The notes beneath the pieces are model-generated. The model had not been told where the DNA came from. It saw only the letters and a program-made list of their open reading frames with translations, and made no database searches. From assembly GCF_016863175.1 (NCBI RefSeq), contig NZ_BOOJ01000033.1:140263-204262 (forward strand): 64,000 nucleotides of DNA. The letters are read 5' to 3'. Below are positions 59,520-64,000 of the stretch, in pieces. The DNA comes from Paraplanobispora siamensis. Its GTDB lineage: Bacteria; Actinomycetota; Actinomycetes; Streptosporangiales; Streptosporangiaceae. The position numbers and the translations under genes were made by a program. Numbering within the stretch: position 1 is the stretch's first letter; every line of letters starts with the position of its first letter.

Positions 59520-60131
59520 GTGTACCGATTCCTCGCCAGACGCCGGGAGCCGCCCCCGATCGGCCCGGACAGCGACGACGCCGCGCTCCTGCTGGCCGTC
59601 GCCGCGGAGCGCACCGAGGCGCTGAAGATCCTGCACCGGCGGCACGCCCCCTGGCTCCGGGTACGGCTGGCCCGCCGCTGCGCCGACCCCGACCTCGTGG
59701 ACGACGCGATCCAGGACGCCTTCGTCGCGATCTGGCGGGACGCGCACCGCTATCGCGCCTCCGAGGGCGACGCGGCGGCCTGGATCTGGACCATCGCCGT
59801 CCGCAGGCTGATCTCCCTGCTGCGCCGCTCCGGGGCCGCGCCGCGCACCACCCCGTTCGACGACGCCCACGCGCCGGAGGACCACCGCACCGCGTCCCCG
59901 CCGCACCCGGTCACCGAGTCCGCCGAGGACGCGGTCCTGGTCGGCGTGGAGCACGGCGACCTGGGGACCGCGCTGGCCCGGCTCTCCCCGGACCTGCGCG
60001 CCGCCGTCCAGGTCACCGTCCTCGACGGCCTCACCGTGCGCGAGGCCGCCCATCTCCTCGGGGTGCCGGAAGGCACCGTCAAGACCCGCGTCATGCGGGC
60101 GAAGGCCCAGCTCAGGGGGTTTCTCGCATGA
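59520..60131 (+). CDS. ECF-family RNA polymerase sigma factor
   Basis: The start is GTG at 59520, giving 203 residues. It has region 2 ('LKILHRRHAPWLRVRLARRCADPDLVDDAIQDAFVAIWRDAHRYRASEGDAAAWIWTIAVRRLISLLRR') and region 4 ('ALARLSPDLRAAVQVTVLDGLTVREAAHLLGVPEGTVKTRVMRAKAQLRGFL'), separated by an acidic linker. It is coupled by an ATGA overlap to a zinc-finger anti-sigma gene, so activity is probably controlled by that protein. Targets probably include its own operon with an ABC exporter. Confidence 0.93.
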   Translation: MYRFLARRREPPPIGPDSDDAALLLAVAAERTEALKILHRRHAPWLRVRLARRCADPDLVDDAIQDAFVAIWRDAHRYRASEGDAAAWIWTIAVRRLISLLRRSGAAPRTTPFDDAHAPEDHRTASPPHPVTESAEDAVLVGVEHGDLGTALARLSPDLRAAVQVTVLDGLTVREAAHLLGVPEGTVKTRVMRAKAQLRGFLA

Positions 60132-60979
60132 GTACGACCTGGCATCTGCCCGACGAGCTGACCGAACGCTACGCGACCGGCCGCCTGGACCCCGCCCAGG
60201 TCATGTCGGTGGAGGCCCATCTCGCCCGGTGCGGGCGCTGCCGGGCGGCGGTGCCGTACGAGCCGGAGTGGCTCGCGGCGAGCTGGGAGCGGGTGGCGGA
60301 CGTGGTGGACCGGCCCGCGCCCCGGCTCGCCGAACGGGTCCTGCACCGGTTCGGCGTCCCCGGGCACGTGGCGCGGCTGCTGTCGGCCACGCCCTCCCTC
60401 AGCCGGGCCTGGCTGGCGGCGCTGACCGCGGTGCTGGCCTTCGCGGTGGCCTGCGCCCGGCTCGTCCCCGGCGACGAGGATGTCCTGCTGGCCTTCCTGC
60501 TGGTGGCGCCGGTGCTGCCGGTGGCGGGCGTCGCGGTGGCCTACGGTCGCCACGTCGATCCGGTGCACGAGATCCAGGCCGCCACCCCGATGTCCGGACC
60601 GCGCCTGTTCCTGCTGCGCGCGGTCGCGGTGCTCGCCGTCGGGCTGGGGCTGACCGGCGGGGCGACGCTGCTGTTCCCCGGCCCGCTCGGGCCGAGCGCG
60701 GCCTGGCTGCTGCCCGCGCTGGTGCTCAGCCTCGGCCTGCTGGCGCTGTCCGGCCGCATCTCCCCGCTCCTGGCCGGGGCCGTCCTGGCCACCGGCTGGT
60801 TCGGCGCGGCGCTCATCTGCCACGCCGTCCTGAACGACCGCTTCCTGCCGTTCCACCCCGCGGCGCAGGCCCTGTACGGGGCCGCCGCGCTCGCTCTGCT
60901 TCCCCTCGTCTATCTGCGGCGCCGCCGCCTGGCCCCTGGAGAACCCCGTTGGACCCGACCCCAGTGGACACGACCGTAG
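60128..60979 (+). CDS. zinc-finger anti-sigma factor with multi-span membrane domain
   Basis: The 283-residue protein starts with a zinc-binding anti-sigma motif H31-x3-C35-x2-C38 ('VEAHLARCGRC') and then about six membrane spans, unusual in that classical anti-sigma factors have one span. It should bind and hold the sigma factor encoded before it at the membrane. It ends in a basic and Pro-rich tail that overlaps the ATPase gene by 31 nt. Confidence 0.88.
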   Translation: MSTTWHLPDELTERYATGRLDPAQVMSVEAHLARCGRCRAAVPYEPEWLAASWERVADVVDRPAPRLAERVLHRFGVPGHVARLLSATPSLSRAWLAALTAVLAFAVACARLVPGDEDVLLAFLLVAPVLPVAGVAVAYGRHVDPVHEIQAATPMSGPRLFLLRAVAVLAVGLGLTGGATLLFPGPLGPSAAWLLPALVLSLGLLALSGRISPLLAGAVLATGWFGAALICHAVLNDRFLPFHPAAQALYGAAALALLPLVYLRRRRLAPGEPRWTRPQWTRP

Positions 60980-61821
60980 CCGTCCGGGCGCTGACCAAGC
61001 GCTACGGCCGGAGCACCGTGCTCGACCGCGTCGATCTCGATCTCGGCCGCGGAGTGACCGGCCTGCTCGGCCCGAACGGCGCGGGCAAGACGACCCTGCT
61101 GCGCTGCCTGGCCACCACCCTGGCCCCCGACGGCGGCGAGATCAGGGCGTTCGGCCTGGATCCCGCCCACCGCGGGCAGCGCACCGGGCTCCGCCGCCGG
61201 CTGGGCTACCTGCCGCAGGATCCCGGCTTCTACCCGCACTTCACGGTCTTCGAGCTGGCCGACTACGTGGCGATCCTCAAAGAGCTGACCGACCGCGCCG
61301 AGCGCCACCGGGAGGTGCGCCGGGTGCTCGCCGAGGTGGACCTGGCCGACCGCGCCAGGACCCGGGTCCGGAAACTGTCCGGCGGCATGAAGCAGCGGCT
61401 CGCGCTGGCCCAGGCCCTGCTCGCCGATCCGGACCTGCTCATCCTCGACGAGCCCACGGTCGGCCTGGACCCCGAGCAGCGCATGCGGTTCCGGGCCCTG
61501 GTCTCACGGCTCGGCGAGAGCCGTACCGTGCTGCTGTCCACCCACCAGACCGAGGACGTGGCGGCCCTGTGCGAGCGGGTGGTCGTGATGAACGGCGGCC
61601 GGGTCGTGTTCGAGGGCACGCCCCGCGAGCTGGCCGGCGTCGCCGCCGGGCAGGTGTGGATCTCCGACGAGCCGCCGTCCGGGTCCGCGCTGTTCTGGCG
61701 GACGGCCGACGGGCGCTACCGGGCCCTGGGGGAGAACCCGCCGGGCGGGACGCCCGCCGTACCGGCGATCGAGGACGGCTACCTGCTGCTGCTCGGCGCG
61801 CCGGTGGAGGCGGTGGCATGA
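60949..61821 (+). CDS. ABC transporter ATP-binding protein
   Basis: TTG at 60949 with GGAG eight nt upstream is the preferred start; GTG at 60964 is an alternative. The 290-residue ATPase has Walker A 'GPNGAGKTT', Q-loop 'YLPQDPGFYPHFTVFE', signature 'LSGGMKQR', Walker B 'LLILDEPTVGLDPEQ' and the H-loop 'STHQTED'. The C-terminal 60 residues are typical of ABC-2 export ATPases. It pairs with the membrane proteins at 61818 and 63326. Confidence 0.92.
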   Translation: MDPTPVDTTVAVRALTKRYGRSTVLDRVDLDLGRGVTGLLGPNGAGKTTLLRCLATTLAPDGGEIRAFGLDPAHRGQRTGLRRRLGYLPQDPGFYPHFTVFELADYVAILKELTDRAERHREVRRVLAEVDLADRARTRVRKLSGGMKQRLALAQALLADPDLLILDEPTVGLDPEQRMRFRALVSRLGESRTVLLSTHQTEDVAALCERVVVMNGGRVVFEGTPRELAGVAAGQVWISDEPPSGSALFWRTADGRYRALGENPPGGTPAVPAIEDGYLLLLGAPVEAVA

Positions 61822-63335
61822 GTCTCATGACCGCTGCCCGTCCGGGGACGGCGCCGCCGGCGGGTTTCCGGTCGTTGTTCCGCTTCGAGGCCCGCAGGCT
61901 GCTGCGCGGCCCGCTGCTGTGGGGCGCCGCCGCGCTCTGCCTGGGCCTGCGGCTCTACGAGGCCTGGGAGTGGCTGCCCGACCTGAACGTCGAGCCGGTG
62001 AGCATGTCGGGGAGCATGCTGCTGCTCGCCGCGGCGGCGATGCTCGCGGCCAACCTCGCCGTCTCGCGGGACAGGCGCGGCGGCATGCCCGAGGCGCTGG
62101 GCGCGCTGCCCGGCCGGGCGGCGCGCCGGACCGGGGCCGCGACCGGCGCGGCCGTGGCCGTCGGGACCGGGATCGCCGCGCTGGTGATGGCCGTCTACCT
62201 GGCGGTCCGGCTGGCCACCGGACCGGCGGCGGGCGTCCTCGACCCCTACGAGGCACTGGCCGGAGTGCTGGCCGTGCCGTTCGCCGCGGCGCTCGGCGCG
62301 CTGCTGGGCCGGTGGGTGCCGTCGCTGGTCGCGGTGCCCGTGACGGCGTTCCTGCTGGCCTTCCTCACCTTCCTGAACAGCAACCAGAGCGGGTACGGGG
62401 ACTGGTTCCTGCCGGTGGTGCCGTTCCACGGGCCGGACTGGCCGGCCCGGCCCTCGGGGCTGCACGCGGTCTACCTCGTGGCGGCGGTTGCGCTGTTCGC
62501 GACGGTGGCGCTGCTGCGGCACGGGGCCCGGCCGGTCCGGGTGGTCACGGCCCTGACCGCCGCGGCGGTCGCGGTTCCCGCGGGGGCCGTCGCGTCCGCC
62601 CGGGCCCCCGGCGCCGAGATCCGGGACTGGAGGACCATCGTGACCGGGAGGGCGATCTCCTCCGCGGACGCGCCCGCCTGGGTCCGCGAGCACTACGTGG
62701 GGCCGGATACCCGCAAGTGCGAGAAGCACGGGAGTGTGACCTACTGCGCCTTCCCGGGCTACGAGCCCTGGATCCCGCTCTGGGCGGCCGCGGTCGGCCC
62801 GGTGGCCGAGGCGCTGCCCCCGGCGGAACGGTCCGGCCTGCCGATCGTCCGGCAGTACACCGACTCCTGGTGGATGCACGAGGAGCACGACGAGCGGTTC
62901 ATCGGGACCTTCATGGCGTGGGGCCGGGCCCAGGACGTCAACCACGGCGTCCTCGCCTCCCACCTCGTCGACCGGGTGACGGGTCTGCGCCCGCCGGGGC
63001 CGGAAGCGTGCGACGCCCGCGGTCAGGCCAGGACGGTCGTGGCGCTCTGGCTGCTCGGTCAGGCCGTCGCGCCGGAACCGGCGCGGGAGCGGGAGATCCT
63101 GCTCGGCACCTCCCATTTCGTGACCCAGCAGTCTCCGTTGGGCATGATCCGGTACGGCGCCGCAGAGCCGGGCTACGCCCGCAGGCTGCTGGCCTCGCCG
63201 CAGGCCCGGGAAAGGATCTGGGCCCACTGGGACACGCTGCTCAAGCCCGGTACGACGGTCGAGCAGGCCCTGCCGCTGCTCGGCCTGCGCCCCGAGTTCG
63301 CCGCCGAACCGGTGAAGGGGCAGCCGTGCTCGTGA
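61818..63335 (+). CDS. ABC-2-type membrane protein with soluble C-terminal domain
   Basis: ATG at 61818 overlaps the ATPase stop; 505 residues. The first 260 residues hold six hydrophobic spans. The C-terminal 240 residues are soluble ('RDWRTIVTGRAISSADAPAWVREHYVGPDTRKCEKHGSVTYCAFPGYEPW', 'MHEEHDERFIGTFMAWGRAQDVNHG') with a Cys pair that could form a disulfide on the outer face. I do not recognise this domain; it resembles the extracytoplasmic parts of some actinobacterial export permeases. It overlaps the last gene by ten nt. Confidence 0.8.
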   Translation: MSLMTAARPGTAPPAGFRSLFRFEARRLLRGPLLWGAAALCLGLRLYEAWEWLPDLNVEPVSMSGSMLLLAAAAMLAANLAVSRDRRGGMPEALGALPGRAARRTGAATGAAVAVGTGIAALVMAVYLAVRLATGPAAGVLDPYEALAGVLAVPFAAALGALLGRWVPSLVAVPVTAFLLAFLTFLNSNQSGYGDWFLPVVPFHGPDWPARPSGLHAVYLVAAVALFATVALLRHGARPVRVVTALTAAAVAVPAGAVASARAPGAEIRDWRTIVTGRAISSADAPAWVREHYVGPDTRKCEKHGSVTYCAFPGYEPWIPLWAAAVGPVAEALPPAERSGLPIVRQYTDSWWMHEEHDERFIGTFMAWGRAQDVNHGVLASHLVDRVTGLRPPGPEACDARGQARTVVALWLLGQAVAPEPAREREILLGTSHFVTQQSPLGMIRYGAAEPGYARRLLASPQARERIWAHWDTLLKPGTTVEQALPLLGLRPEFAAEPVKGQPCS

Positions 63336-63952
63336 TCCTGCTCCTGCGGCCGGTGGCGCGGGCGGTCGACTGGGTCCCGCTCGTGGTCGCCGGGGCCCTC
63401 GCCCTGCTGCCGGTCTCCGTGATCAACGCGGGATCCGCGCTGGACCCGGGGATCTCCCTCATCCTGCTCAGGATGGCGGGGGTGCTGCTGGGCGTCGCCG
63501 CAGGGTTCGCCGTGGCCGACGCGATGGGCGCGAGCACGGCCGCGGATCCGGTGCCACGCGGGCTCCGCCACCGGATCCGCTGCGCGTTCGGCGGGCTGAC
63601 CGCCGCGGCGTTCTGGGCGGCGGCCTGCGCGGTCGTGACGGCGCGGCTTCCCGAAGGCGGCACGCTCCCGGTGCCGGGGATGGCGGTGGAGGCGGCGGCC
63701 TGCGTGGCGGCCGGGCTGCTGGCCGCCTCGGTCGCCGGGCGCGCGTACCAGGGCAGGACGGTGGCCCTGGCCGGGATGAGCGGGCTGCTCGCGGTGGTCG
63801 CGGTCACCACGGTCCTGCGCGGGCCGTACCGGCCGTGGCTCCTGCCGGAGGAGGACACCTGGGACGCCGTGCACCACGGCTGGCTGGCCGCGCTGGTGCT
63901 CCTGCTCGTCGCGGCGGACCTGACAGGCCGGGGGCCGCGCCGTACCCGGTGA
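63326..63952 (+). CDS. integral membrane protein, second membrane subunit of the ABC exporter
   Basis: GTG at 63326 has AAGGGG five nt upstream; 208 residues. About six hydrophobic segments are seen ('WVPLVVAGALALLPVSVI', 'LILLRMAGVLLGVAAGFAVADAMG', 'AFGGLTAAAFWAAACAVVTA', 'AACVAAGLLAASVAG', 'LAGMSGLLAVVAVTTVLRG', 'LAALVLLLVAADLTG'). It has no enzyme motif and is coupled to the permease, so it is probably the second transmembrane subunit. The next gene probably starts just beyond the window, as GGAGGA lies at about 63988. Confidence 0.75.
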   Translation: MLVILLLRPVARAVDWVPLVVAGALALLPVSVINAGSALDPGISLILLRMAGVLLGVAAGFAVADAMGASTAADPVPRGLRHRIRCAFGGLTAAAFWAAACAVVTARLPEGGTLPVPGMAVEAAACVAAGLLAASVAGRAYQGRTVALAGMSGLLAVVAVTTVLRGPYRPWLLPEEDTWDAVHHGWLAALVLLLVAADLTGRGPRRTR

Positions 63953-64000
63953 AGGACACAGCGGCGGGCCGGCCCGTCCACCTCAAGGAGGACAGGCCGG

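Noticed and set aside
1..64000. Mobile elements, prophage, tRNA or rRNA genes
   Set aside because: No transposase, integrase, phage structural gene, tRNA-like cloverleaf or rRNA segment was recognised by eye; a tRNA scan would be decisive.

Overview
The window is very GC-rich, densely coding DNA with strong third-position G/C bias, many GTG/TTG starts, 4-bp stop/start overlaps and leaderless-looking genes. Together with a conservon (cvnABCD), an F420-type luciferase-like oxidoreductase, a mycothiol-dependent-isomerase remnant and a PhoD with a Tat signal, this points to a filamentous actinobacterium. I would guess Streptosporangiaceae (Streptosporangium, Nonomuraea, Microbispora type); that placement is inference. 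I found no rRNA, tRNA, insertion sequence, prophage or CRISPR array.

Layout. 1-3112: a partial DUF5925/AAA ATPase and a membrane Ser/Thr kinase, divergent from a peptidoglycan amidase. 3181-8293: methylmalonyl-CoA mutase operon mutA-mutB-meaB. 8672-12815: a translationally coupled terpenoid operon (cytochrome P450, class I terpene synthase, class II cyclase with a DADTT acid motif). 13012-17119: a conservon (sensor kinase-like CvnA, roadblock CvnB, DUF742 CvnC, GTPase CvnD) directly downstream. 17240-23532: a PHP metallohydrolase, a truncated isomerase-like gene, a chagasin-like lipoprotein, PPK2, a ferritin-like protein, a hemerythrin protein and a small membrane protein. 23481-28007 (minus strand): a four-gene operon of substrate-binding protein, TelA-like protein, substrate-binding/vWA lipoprotein and a small membrane protein, preceded by a nested hairpin that would hide the first gene's ribosome binding site. 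28128-33552: acyl-CoA synthetase divergent from a TetR regulator, an ABC-F protein and a lipoprotein. 33610-47983: single housekeeping or accessory genes (zinc-finger protein, APH-like kinase, NTF2, HAD-IIA, methyltransferase, LLM oxidoreductase, two MFS transporters, ArfB, an alpha/beta hydrolase, PhoD, an FG-GAP propeller protein, a P450, a Nudix hydrolase).

48286-57300 holds what I consider the most interesting system: an uncharacterised cluster of the STM4011-STM4015 type, first named from Salmonella and also found in actinobacteria. Here it has four tandem STM4015-family leucine-rich-repeat-like paralogs, an ATP-grasp-like protein (STM4014), an alkaline-phosphatase-superfamily hydrolase (STM4013) and two radical SAM enzymes (STM4012, STM4011). 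The last four genes overlap. The first three paralogs each carry the same 28-nt upstream motif exactly 32 nt before the start codon, and all four proteins end in a near-identical YVAVSE/YVAVAE tail. A small Gly-rich secreted peptide gene lies convergent to the cluster.

57937-63952: a DUF6745 gene with its small partner, then an ECF sigma factor, a zinc-finger membrane anti-sigma factor and an ABC exporter with two membrane subunits, all coupled by overlaps.
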